Assembly (NCBI GenBank): GCA_048213135.1
Contig: PS015719.1
Location: 1 to 36,871, forward strand
Source of the DNA: Reclinomonas americana ATCC 50394
Lineage: Eukaryota; Jakobida; Jakobea; Jakobida
DNA length: 36,871 nucleotides
Direction of reading: 5' to 3'
Position numbers and translations under genes: made by a program. Shown one piece after another: positions 17,419 through 28,300 of this stretch; position 1 is the stretch's first letter; the number at the start of each line of letters is the position of its first letter. Under the pieces are notes generated by a model. That model was not told the DNA's origin. It did no database searches and saw only the letters and a program-made list of their open reading frames with translations.

Positions 17419-19475
17419 ATGGCGGAGAGCGAGGTGAAGACGGTGATTATCGGCGGCGGAGTCGGCGGTGCCGGCAAGGCCGGTGTCTCCATCGATGACT
17501 TGGTGCGCGTCTGCTACTCCACGGAGGCCTGGGAGACTGCAATTCCGCACCCCATGGCTCGTGCACGAGTGGCCATTGATCGCGCCGCAGTGCTGCGCAT
17601 GACCGCCATTGCCGCGTCGGCTGCAGCCGGCAGCAGTGGAGGGGAGGAACAAGCGGCTTCGGTGGCGGCGTTGGCCGAGGGCGTCTTGCAGGGTGGACTG
17701 CCAGTTGCGTGAGTCGGGGGAGATGTGAGGACATGCACACCTCCCCCCTTGGCGCACGCACTCCCTCTTCCTCTCCCTCTCTTTCTCCCACTGCATGATC
17801 ATTACCTTGCACACATGCGGCGCACTTGCCCCCCAACTGTGCCTCACATTGTCGCGGATTGCATGCTCATGTTGGATGATGATGTTGACGATGATGACAT
17901 GCAGATTGCGCCCGAGTTTGTTCGTGGTCTGCTTCTGGTGCGTGCCGCGGCAGCATCGAGCACCGCGCACTCGGGAGTCTCCAAGAGCACCATTGAATAC
18001 TTGGTGGCGCTGCTCAACAATGACATGACGCCGGTGGTGCGTGCGACTTGTCCCTCACTGTGCAGTTGTGTGCATCAGTCGTGTTCTCAATCTGAGCCGA
18101 ATGCAGCTCTTTGTTCCGGATAGCAACGGTGCGGAGATTGACCTGCGTGCCTACTTTGCTGCATTGCTGCTTGGTCGTGGTGCGTGCCCGCCTCTCTCTT
18201 TGAGTGTGTACGCAGCAGAGCTGATGGCTGGCATGATCAGGAAACTGCATCTGCAAGGGTGCGTTTGGTGAGCTGTCTGGTGCCCTGTCGTTCTTCAAGG
18301 TGTCGCTGCCGACGCCACCGACTGTGACGGAGATCGACTTCCTCGCGCTGAATGCGGCTGCTACGCTGTCGATTGTGGTCGCTGCCGTGACGCAGTATCG
18401 TGCAGAGGTGTGGATGTGAGTGTGCGCGTCCTTTGTATGACGGTGTTGTCTCATCACGCCATTCGTGCATGCTAGTCGCTGGTGGAGACTGCTGACCTCG
18501 TGGCGAGTTTGTACTTTGAGGCACTGGGACGACCGGCTGNNNNNNNNNNNNNNNNNNNNNNNNNNNNNNNNNNNNNNNNNNNNNNNNNNNNNNNNNNNNN
18601 NNNNNNNNNNNNNNNNNNNNNNNNNNNNNNNNNNNNNNNNNNNNNNNNNNNNNNNNNNNNNNNNNNNNNNNNNNNNNNNNNNNNNNNNNNNNNNNNNNNN
18701 NNNNNNNNNNNNNNNNNNNNNNNNNNNNNNNNNNNNNNNNNNNNNNNNNNNNNNNNNNNNNNNNNNNNNNNNNNNNNNNNNNNNNNNNNNNNNNNNNNNN
18801 NNNNNNNNNNNNNNNNNNNNNNNNNNNNNNNNNNNNNNNNNNNNNNNNNNNNNNNNNNNNNNNNNNNNNNNNNNNNNNNNNNNNNNNNNNNNNNNNNNNN
18901 NNNNNNNNNNNNNNNNNNNNNNNNNNNNNNNNNNNNNNNNNNNNNNNNNNNNNNNNNNNNNNNNNNNNNNNNNNNNNNNNNNNNNNNNNNNNNNNNNNNN
19001 NNNNNNNNNNNNNNNNNNNNNNNNNNNNNNNNNNNNNNNNNNNNNNNNNNNNNNNNNNNNNNNNNNNNNNNNNNNNNNNNNNNNNNNNNNNNNNNNNNNN
19101 NNNNNNNNNNNNNNNNNNNNNNNNNNNNNNNNNNNNNNNNNNNNNNNNNNNNNNNNNNNNNNNNNNNNNNNNNNNNNNNNNNNNNNNNNNNNNNNNNNNN
19201 NNNNNNNNNNNNNNNNNNNNNNNNNNNNNNNNNNNNNNNNNNNNNNNNNNNNNNNNNNNNNNNNNNNNNNNNNNNNNNNNNNNNNNNNNNNNNNNNNNNN
19301 NNNNNNNNNNNNNNNNNNNNNNNNNNNNNNNNNNNNNNNNNNNNNNNNNNNNNNNNNNNNNNNNNNNNNNNNNNNNNNNNNNNNNNNNNNNNNNNNNNNN
19401 NNNNNNNNNNNNNNNNNNNNNNNNNNNNNNNNNNNNNNNNNNNNNNNNNNNNTGCGATGATGAATACTGCTCTCT

Positions 19476-19522
<47 letters not shown>

Positions 19523-22500
19523 TCTCTCTGCCCTTCTCACGCCCCTCTCACACCCCACGCAGGGCATGATCCGCTCGGCAGAGGTTTTGCGTGCCGTCAC
19601 CGACGGAAGCAAGCTGCTGATCAAGTCGACGACGGCCAAGTTGGGCGATGAGGCCGACGAGGCTCCGGCGGCGACCGGTGGTGAGAGTGCTGCTGCGGGT
19701 GGCGATGACAAGGGTCGACGAAAGAAGGGTGGAGCGGCGGCGCCTGCCGGAGGAAAGAAGGGAGCAGCGGCTGGCAGTGGCAGTGGCGCTGAGTCCACCG
19801 CCGAGGCCGCGGTGGCGCCCGGTGCGTGGTCATCCGTGTGTCAGGCTCACGGTGTCGCTCGCGACGCACTCTCCGTCAGTCACGGTTTGTCGACGAGTGC
19901 TTGGTGTGTGCTGCGTGTGTGTCAGAGCACCTTATCACCACTGGCGTGTAGAGCGTGTTGCGGTGGAGTTGCGCAGCGTGGAGCCCGGCAGTGCTGCAGA
20001 AACAGTGTCGCGTGGCGGTGCATTCAGTGGAGCCGTCGTGTCGCAAGTGGCTGCGTCGTTGGCCTTCACTCTGCAGTCGCTCGCGGCGGCCTCGTACGCG
20101 CGCTTCCGTGAGCTGGTGCAACAGGGGGCGGCCGAGGCGCACGCATCTGAGCTCTTTGAGGGTCGCTTGAGCGATGTCGCGGTGCGTCGCACTCTCCGTT
20201 TCGGTGCTCATCTTTTCCTTGAAGCGACTCATGGGAACCTGTGAATGTTGTTTTGGCAGGGTTTTGTGGTGCGTTCTGCCGCCGTGGTGGAGCGCAACTT
20301 TGAGGTTGTCGGTGGTGGTGACGCGACTGAAGTTCCGCCAGCATGGCGACGTGCACTGTTGACGTCGAGCGTGACCGATGTGTTGCTGTCGGTATGCGAA
20401 GCGCGGCCGCGCTTGTCTTTTCCTCTTTATGTCGACGACTCATTCGCTTGAATGATAGGTCCTCTCGGCCGAGGCGGCGTGCTCGGTGCACATTTTGGGT
20501 GCGATGGAGAAGACGTTGCGAGACAAGGTGTTGGCGAAACTCGGCGACAGTTGCGTGTGCTGGGACCCCAACGCGCCATTGATCCACGCTAACCGCCTGC
20601 GCGCAGAGCCGGCCCCAAAGAAGCTGCCGAGTCTCGTTCTTGGCAAGGGCACTCGCCTGTATCGCGATCTCCTGGCCGAGCGCCACACCGTGCCTGCGTC
20701 GGTGTGTGTGCTTCTTGCATCCGACCATGTGTTCACCAGTCGCTGACAGTATGTTGCACAATGCACAGAACCCAGATGAGGTGCAGCAGCTGGTGCAAGC
20801 ACTCACTCTCTTCTGCGACCCGTTCGACGTGGCTCACCGACAGGCCACTCGCGAAATCGTCGAGTCGCTGACCACCACCAGCATGCGCAAGGCCAAGACA
20901 GCCAAAGTGCGCGAAGTATTCGTTGACCACTTTTGGCACGCACCAGTGTGTCTCATTACCCGCTGCAGGGCGCACGCGACTACGGACCAGCTGAGATGGC
21001 CATTCGCGAAAAGGCCTTCAACATTATCACGCGAGTGTTTAAGCGTCACGGCGCCGTCACGATCGACACGCCGGTGTTTGAGTTGAAGGAGACCCTGACT
21101 GGCAAGTACGGCGAGGACTCCAAGCTCATCTACGATTTGGCCGACCAGGGAGGCGAGCTGCTGTCGCTTCGCTACGACCTCACGGTGCGCGAGTCGTCAG
21201 CCGCTGCCTTTCTTGTTCAGCACTCACTTAATTATTGCTCGAATGTGTTCGCAGGTTCCGTTCGCCAGATACGTCGCCATGAATGGTGTGGGCTCCATCA
21301 AGCGCTACCACATTGCTCGAGTGTACCGCCGCGATCAGCCGGCCATGAACAGCGGCCGGTATCGCGAGTTCTATCAGTGTGTTGCGTCATCTTGCTGCCT
21401 GAGCATGGTGGGCACTACCTGCTTGCAGTTTCCTCATGCACGTTGCAGGACTTTGACATTGCTGGCTCGTTCTCGGCCATGCTGCCCGACGCAGAGGTGG
21501 TCAAGGTGCTCGAGGAGATTCTGAGCGAGTTGGACATTGGCTCGTTCATGATCAAGGTCAGTGCAAGTGTCCACCTCTCTCTCTTGTGAACTGTCCTCGT
21601 CGCTGATGCGTTCTTTTTTTGGTCGGGTAGATCAATCACCGCGTGCTGCTCGACGCTATGATGGCGGTGTGTGGCGTGCCAACGAACAAGTTCCGCACCA
21701 TCTGCTCCTCCATCGACAAGCTCGACAAGGTGCGATGAGACATTGCAAGTGTCTGCGCCGGTGACTCACTAACTGTCGCCGCGTGCAGAACTCGTGGGAG
21801 GAAGTGCGTGCGGAGATGGTGAACGAGAAGGGTCTGGAACCGGAGGCCGCCGACCGCATTGGCGAATTCGTGTCGCTGAAGGGTGTGTGTCTCGTGAGTG
21901 CTAGTGGATTGATTGCACACTTTTTCACCTGACTCCAAATGTGCCACAGGCAATCCGCACGAGCTGCTCGAAGTCCTCCGTGGCAACGCGCTGCTCGCAG
22001 CCAGTGCTGACGCACAGCGCGCTTTCGAGGATCTCAACAAGCTGTTTGACTACCTGCGCGCCATGGACGGCCTCAACCACGTGTCATTCGACTTGAGTTT
22101 GGCTCGTGGCCTGGACTACTACACGGGAGTCATCTACGAGGCGATGGTCACCAGTGCGTATCTACGTCGCACCACCGTACCGCATGATGGTTCTGAATTT
22201 GTGCCATTCGTGCAGCCACCGATCGTGTGGGCAGCATTGCTGGCGGCGGTCGTTACGACGGCCTGGTGGGCATGTTCCACCCGTCAGGCAAGCAGATTCC
22301 GGCCGTGGGAGCCTCGATCGGCATTGAGCGTGTGTTTGCATTGTTGGAGGAGAAGGAGAAGCAGGTGCGCGCGCGGTGTTGTGTGTGGCACATATTCCCT
22401 CGCCTGCTGGCTCATGACGTGGTGTCTCGCACAGCTTGGACTGCACGAGCAGACTCGCGCGTGCCCGTCACAGATCTATGTGGCGACTATTGGCAAGGGT

Positions 22501-22912
22501 CTGATGGAGGCCCGCCTGGCCATCGCCAGCGAATTGTGGCGTGCCGGTCTGCCAACGTCGTACTCCTATGCCGAGAATCCCAACATCAAGAAGCAGCTGG
22601 ATTCGGTGCTGGAAGATGCCATTCCGTTTGTCGTGGTGCTGGGTGAAGACGAAGAGAAGGCTGGTGTGGTCAAGGTGCGCGATTGTTTCCTCTTGTGTGT
22701 GTACGACGATAGCATACCGTCTTGCCGTATTGTGCTCACTGTGCTGCTGTGTGCAGGTAAAGGACATGGCGCTGCGAACGGAGGAGACGGTTTCGCGGGC
22801 GGACATGGTCGCCCACTTGCAGCTGTTGTGCGCGAGACCACCCATCCCGGTGGTTCCACAGCCAGCTGGTGAGGGTTCGGCTGGCGAGGGCAGCGGCTCG
22901 TCGTCACAATGA
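17419..22912 (+). CDS. HARS: Histidyl-tRNA synthetase with long N-terminal extension
   Basis: Charges tRNA-His with histidine (class II synthetase). Exons: 17419-17703, 17905-18036, 18107-18179, 18241-18407, 18476 into the gap, then 19563-19821, 19952-20181, 20260-20391, 20459-20701, 20769-20915, 20969-21184, 21255-21380, 21449-21556, 21631-21729, 21789-21882, 21950-22153, 22216-22364, 22435-22674, 22757-22912. The catalytic core carries [20 protein letters not shown], motif 2 ([14 protein letters not shown], then [15 protein letters not shown] across an intron), the HisRS signatures [10 protein letters not shown] and [10 protein letters not shown], and motif 3 [12 protein letters not shown]. 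The C-terminal anticodon-binding domain follows ([20 protein letters not shown] onward). The N-terminal region, more than 400 residues, includes [18 protein letters not shown], like the extended plant cytosolic enzyme, and a Lys/Ala/Gly-rich linker encoded around 19700-19790. Total at least 1,040 residues plus the gap. Confidence 0.95.
18540..19452. other. Assembly gap (913 N)
   Basis: Unsequenced; falls in the N-terminal extension of histidyl-tRNA synthetase, starting inside the exon that opens at 18476. Confidence 1.
19480..19529. repeat. (TC)n microsatellite serving as polypyrimidine tract
   Basis: A TC run next to the gap, followed by CCCCACGCAG at 19553-19562 and the exon starting at 19563. 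Confidence 0.85.
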
Positions 22913-23036
22913 TGCGGCAAAAGTCAATTTGGTAGAGTGAGAGCAAGAAAAGAGAAAGACTGAGTTTGGAATACACATGATTAACAATCCATTCATTAGC
23001 TTGCGTTTGTTGTTCTCCGTCGCCCGACTCGCAAAA

Positions 23037-24666
23037 CTATCGGGTATCCCAGTCGCCCCACGCCCGTGCCACTAACCGGCGCTGACTTTCGCGAACTAGT
23101 TGCGTGCTTCGCGGGTTCACCGTCGGTCGGAAAGACGGCGTGATATTGGCGTAGCGCATAGTGTCGTCGGACACTCGTGGTGGTTCCGGATTGGCGGGGT
23201 CGCCCTTGGCAAAGTACAAGCGATCCACAATGTTGGCAATCTCGCGTTGCGAGCGCACCACTGGCGGCGATACGCGACCGCTAGCGGTCGGAGACGTATC
23301 CCGCACCGATGTCAGCGACGGCACGCGTGGCCGGCGCTGCACCGAGTCTCCGCTTGCCGAGCCCATCGAGGCAGCTGAAGACGACAGGCCGCTCTCTGGT
23401 GGCCGCAGCTGCAAATGGAATGGAACAATCTGCGGCGTCTCTGCCGAGCTGGCGCCACCGGACTGGGCGGCGGCATGTCCATTCGCAGCTCCAGGTTGGA
23501 ACAGACGATGCTCGTACTCCGTGGCCGACCCAATACCGCTGCTGGGTGTGGCACCACGCTGTCGGGAATTGGGGGTGACAGAGCGGCGGCCGGCACGCAC
23601 ACCGGGCGATGGTGAACGCGACGAGGCCACAACGCGGTGGCGCAAGAAGCTCTCAATGGCCCCGCTGCTGGCCTCGATGCTCTCCAGTGCACGCTGTCGC
23701 TCCTCTTCGCTCCGCATACTCGGCTCTTGCGGCGGCTTGTACAGACGCTCCACCACCTACGCACACACTCGGTCAAACAATGCACTCTCACAGTCTTGTC
23801 CTTTGTCGCCACGTACCGGTGTTCCTGCATTCCGCCGCTGCGCGAGTCGCTGAGACTTTTGATTAATGTCAGGCGACGGCCTTCGCTCCTTCTCTGCCTC
23901 CTTCTGCGTCCGCTCCGCCAGCTTTCCGCGATGCTCCTCCACGCCCTTGGCCCAGTTCTCCAGGTCCTCCAAGCCACGCTGCAGCTTCTTCGACTTGTCG
24001 TTGATGTCGGGAGTGAATGTCAACTCCTTGTCGGTCTGGCTCTTGACCAGCGCAGCCGTCTGTTGTAGCGCTGCTTCGCGTGCTCGCAAAAACGCCTCCT
24101 GCCGCGCCAACAGGCTGCCGCTCTTGCGCTGCGACAGCAGCTGCACGCTCTTGGCGCTGATCTTGGGCGAAAAAGTGGTCTCTGCTGCCTCGCGCGCCTC
24201 CAGATCGGCACGCAGCTCAGACACACGCTGCTCACGGCGGGCGAGGAACTCGCGCTGTCGCTGTTGGAGCGACATGCGACGAGCTCCGTTGGGGATCTGA
24301 GACATCTTGCGATCCATGATGGCGCGACTGCGCGGTGCCATTTGCCAATGCTCAGGCTCACCCCGCTCGGCACAATGCTCGTGAGCTGCAACACACCTCA
24401 GCACACAAGCAGTACTGGCGAGAAAGAGAAGAAGAGTCCGCGAAAGCATACCGTGCTGATGCAGGTGGTGCTGACGATCGTGTTCCGCCTTGGCGTCGTC
24501 GTGCACGTCCGCATCCGCCTCCTCCTTGTGGTTGGCAGAGGCCTGACTGTGGCGACCCGAGCGCCGACCAGGGGACGACTGACGCGACCAGCCAGTCACA
24601 CTCGAAGCACGGGTGCTTCGGCGGCGACCACTGCTGCCAGGCGTTGCCGACGCAGTGCCACCACCA
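23037..24666 (-). CDS. Charged protein with repeated P-x-I-x-x-K-S motifs, partial (N-terminus in gap)
   Basis: Exons by phase: from the gap edge (24666-24452), then about 24388-23817, then 23756-23037 with the stop at 23037-23039. The first part is Ser/Arg- and His/Asp-rich. The middle is charged and helical (QQRQREFLARREQRVSELRA) and carries three copies of a motif: TFSPKISAKSVQLLSQR, TFTPDINDKSKKLQRG and PSPDINQKSQRLAQR. I recognise this as a type of short repeat seen in protist proteins of unknown function, but cannot name a family. The C-terminal exon is low-complexity Ser/Pro/Arg with RSPSPG and SVTPNSRQRGATPSSG stretches, then a better-ordered end (REIANIVDRLYFAKGD, YANITPSFRPTVNP). 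It is on the same strand as, and directly downstream of, the IQ-motif gene across a gap, so it may be the tail of that protein. Confidence 0.75.
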
Positions 24667-25329
24667 NNNNNNNNNNNNNNNNNNNNNNNNNNNNNNNNNN
24701 NNNNNNNNNNNNNNNNNNNNNNNNNNNNNNNNNNNNNNNNNNNNNNNNNNNNNNNNNNNNNNNNNNNNNNNNNNNNNNNNNNNNNNNNNNNNNNNNNNNN
24801 NNNNNNNNNNNNNNNNNNNNNNNNNNNNNNNNNNNNNNNNNNNNNNNNNNNNNNNNNNNNNNNNNNNNNNNNNNNNNNNNNNNNNNNNNNNNNNNNNNNN
24901 NNNNNNNNNNNNNNNNNNNNNNNNNNNNNNNNNNNNNNNNNNNNNNNNNNNNNNNNNNNNNNNNNNNNNNNNNNNNNNNNNNNNNNNNNNNNNNNNNNNN
25001 NNNNNNNNNNNNNNNNNNNNNNNNNNNNNNNNNNNNNNNNNNNNNNNNNNNNNNNNNNNNNNNNNNNNNNNNNNNNNNNNNNNNNNNNNNNNNNNNNNNN
25101 NNNNNNNNNNNNNNNNNNNNNNNNNNNNNNNNNNNNNNNNNNNNNNNNNNNNNNNNNNNNNNNNNNNNNNNNNNNNNNNNNNNNNNNNNNNNNNNNNNNN
25201 NNNNNNNNNNNNNNNNNNNNNNNNNNNNNNNNNNNNNNNNNNNNNNNNNNNNNNNNNNNNNNNNNNNNNNNNNNNNNNNNNNNNNNNNNNNNNNNNNNNN
25301 NNNNNNNNNNNNNNNNNNNNNNNNNNNNN
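24667..25329. other. Assembly gap (663 N)
   Basis: Separates the last IQ-motif exon from the K-S-repeat exons. The missing sequence decides whether these are one gene or two. Confidence 1.
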
Positions 25330-28300
25330 GTTCTGCGCCACCGATGGCGGCGCCTGAGTAGGCGGCGGTGGTGGCTGTCGCGGCTGACGGGCTGGCGGCA
25401 GCGGATCACCCGGTCGCAGGGGCAGGCGCGTAGCATTGGTCACCAATCGCATGGTGGCCTCGGCGTCCGCCGCCGACAACGCATCCACGCCCTTGGCCTC
25501 CACCGCCAAGCGTGTCACCTGACGCGCCAGGTGTCGTCGCCAACACCGCTGAATCACAGTGGCGGCGTAACTCTCCACAGCTGCGACAGCAATCAAAATA
25601 TACACAAAATCAGCAGGTGAAGGGGGAAGCAATCGAACAGTGTGTAGCAAGACTGACAACGCAACAGTGGAACCACTGCATGGCAAAGCGATCGAGCACT
25701 CGTCGCCATGCGCGTTGTATTCTGCGAGCTGCGCTCACTCGACGAGCGTGGTGCGCCAGCCAGGCCATCTGGATGGTGCATGCTGCACCTTGCTCTCGCG
25801 CCTCTTGCAGGGCGTGCTGTTGCTGCTCGGCAAGCTTCTTGCGAGCAATGAATCCTCTGTTCAAAACAGTGATATGATTCAGCGGGCTGTGCGTTGACCG
25901 ACACACAAAAAACACTGTACCTCCACGCCGACTGAATGAGAATGGCGGCACCACGGAGGAACCAGCAGAACGAGCGGGCGCGGTTGGTGAAGGTGTAGGC
26001 CCGAATCGACCGCTGCAGAATGCCAGCTGCACGCTGGTACACCACCGCCGCTGCCTGACACAGTTTCGTGTACAGTTCCGGCTGCAGCGCCACCGACTGA
26101 TTGCCAATGATCCACTCGCCACGCGGTGCGTGCGTCTGCAACAACAGCTCGCACAGCTTCTTGGAGAACAGGCGTCGCACCACCTCCTGCACGACGGCTC
26201 CGTCCGAGAACGTCGAGTCGGCATCGTGCGATTCCTGCGCGAACGCCACTGGTGAGTCTTGATATGCGGTTCTCCCTCCCCACTCGCCGCGGTCGCAACT
26301 GCCACACGCTCGCAGCCACGGCGAAGACTTCGTCGAGCCGTGTGCTCAATCAGACCTCCACCCAACTGCTCCGAAAAGGCCGACAGCGGCACAAACACCG
26401 TGCGCAAAAAGTGTCGCAGATGCAGGATCGATCGGAGAGCCGAGCAGCCGGGTGCCGACACGAGCTGCACGTTGTCAGCGTAAGATTACACAGAAACGCA
26501 CACGCCAACATGGACAGGTGTGACTCACATCGCCGCACAACGCATTAAAGTATGACACATCGGCACCGCCAAGAAGCGACATCTCGAGTGCCACAGTTCC
26601 GTATGCTGAGCACACCACCCAAAGTCAGCACGAACACAAANNNNNNNNNNNNNNNNNNNNNNNNNNNNNNNNNNNNNNNNNNNNNNNNNNNNNNNNNNNN
26701 NNNNNNNNNNNNNNNNNNNNNNNNNNNNNNNNNNNNNNNNNNNNNNNNNNNNNNNNNNNNNNNNNNNNNNNNNNNNNNNNNNNNNNNNNNNNNNNNNNNN
26801 NNNNNNNNNNNNNNNNNNNNNNNNNNNNNNNNNNNNNNNNNNNNNNNNNNNNNNNNNNNNNNNNNNNNNNNNNNNNNNNNNNNNNNNNNNNNNNNNNNNN
26901 NNNNNNNNNNNNNNNNNNNNNNNNNNNNNNNNNNNNNNNNNNNNNNNNNNNNNNNNNNNNNNNNNNNNNNNNNNNNNNNNNNNNNNNNNNNNNNNNNNNN
27001 NNNNNNNNNNNNNNNNNNNNNNNNNNNNNNNNNNNNNNNNNNNNNNNNNNNNNNNNNNNNNNNNNNNNNNNNNNNNNNNNNNNNNNNNNNNNNNNNNNNN
27101 NNNNNNNNNNNNNNNNNNNNNNNNNNNNNNNNNNNNNNNNNNNNNNNNNNNNNNNNNNNNNNNNNNNNNNNNNNNNNNNNNNNNNNNNNNNNNNNNNNNN
27201 NNNNNNNNNNNNNNNNNNNNNNNNNNNNNNNNNNNNNNNNNNNNNNNNNNNNNNNNNNNNNNNNNNNNNNNNNNNNNNNNNNNNNNNNNNNNNNNNNNNN
27301 NNNNNNNNNNNNNNNNNNNNNNNNNNNNNNNNNNNNNNNNNNNNNNNNNNNNNNNNNNNNNNNNNNNNNNNNNNNNNNNNNNNNNNNNNNNNNNNNNNNN
27401 NNNNNNNNNNNNNNNNNNNNNNNNNNNNNNNNNNNNNNNNNNNNNNNNNNNNNNNNNNNNNNNNNNNNNNNNNNNNNNNNNNNNNNNNNNNNNNNNNNNN
27501 NNNNNNNNNNNNNNNNNNNNNNNNNNNNNNNNNNNNNNNNNNNNNNNNNNNNNATGGGAAAAGTGAAATCGCGCTGCGCGCACCCCAGGATGGCTGGCTT
27601 GCATTTCCAGGTAGGTTCCGTCGCCAGACATGGAGAACGACGATTGCACGTGCAACTGGCCGCCGGCACATACCACGCGCTTCAGCTGGCACAGAGTAGA
27701 GACAAATGCCGAGAAGCTGTGGGATGAACTGTGCGAGTGCATCGTCACTGCGGAAGAATAAAGGGGTGAGCCAGCCAGGCACACACACGCACGCATGGTT
27801 GCGAAGGGTACACAACTCGTACACGGGAGTCCTTCAGGGCTGAGTGTGCGCATGTACATGTCCATGGCATCCCGAGTGCACGAACTCAGGCGCGCAGAGA
27901 ACGACGAGTCGGAGAAGCGAATGCCCTCGTCACCGTATCGCTGGTACACCGAATCCACAACTTGTCCCAACATCCACGAGTGCATCAAGTGCGAAGTAAC
28001 AAACAACGGCACCGCGGCTGGCGACAGTGGAGTCGGTGCGTCTGCGGAGGCCTGATCGGCGGCAGTGGACGACTTGCTGGCATACGCAAAGTTCTCGGGC
28101 ATCGACAGGAAGCTCAACACAGGCTGGTCGTCGGCCGCGTTGGGGCCGACAAGCTTGCTGTTGATCTGCTCCACCAGCCACGACATGGTTGACAAGACAC
28201 CACGGCGCACAAGCGCGTCAAACATGTCCTCCAGGCGACGACCGCAAGCGTGACCCTCTGCAACAAACAGGCGTGAGTTTTCACTCAGTTGACGATGACC

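Noticed and set aside
18540-27553. Two assembly gaps of identical length (913 N)
   Set aside because: Curious, but gap sizes are assembler estimates; no flanking sequence similarity was seen that would point to a shared repeat.
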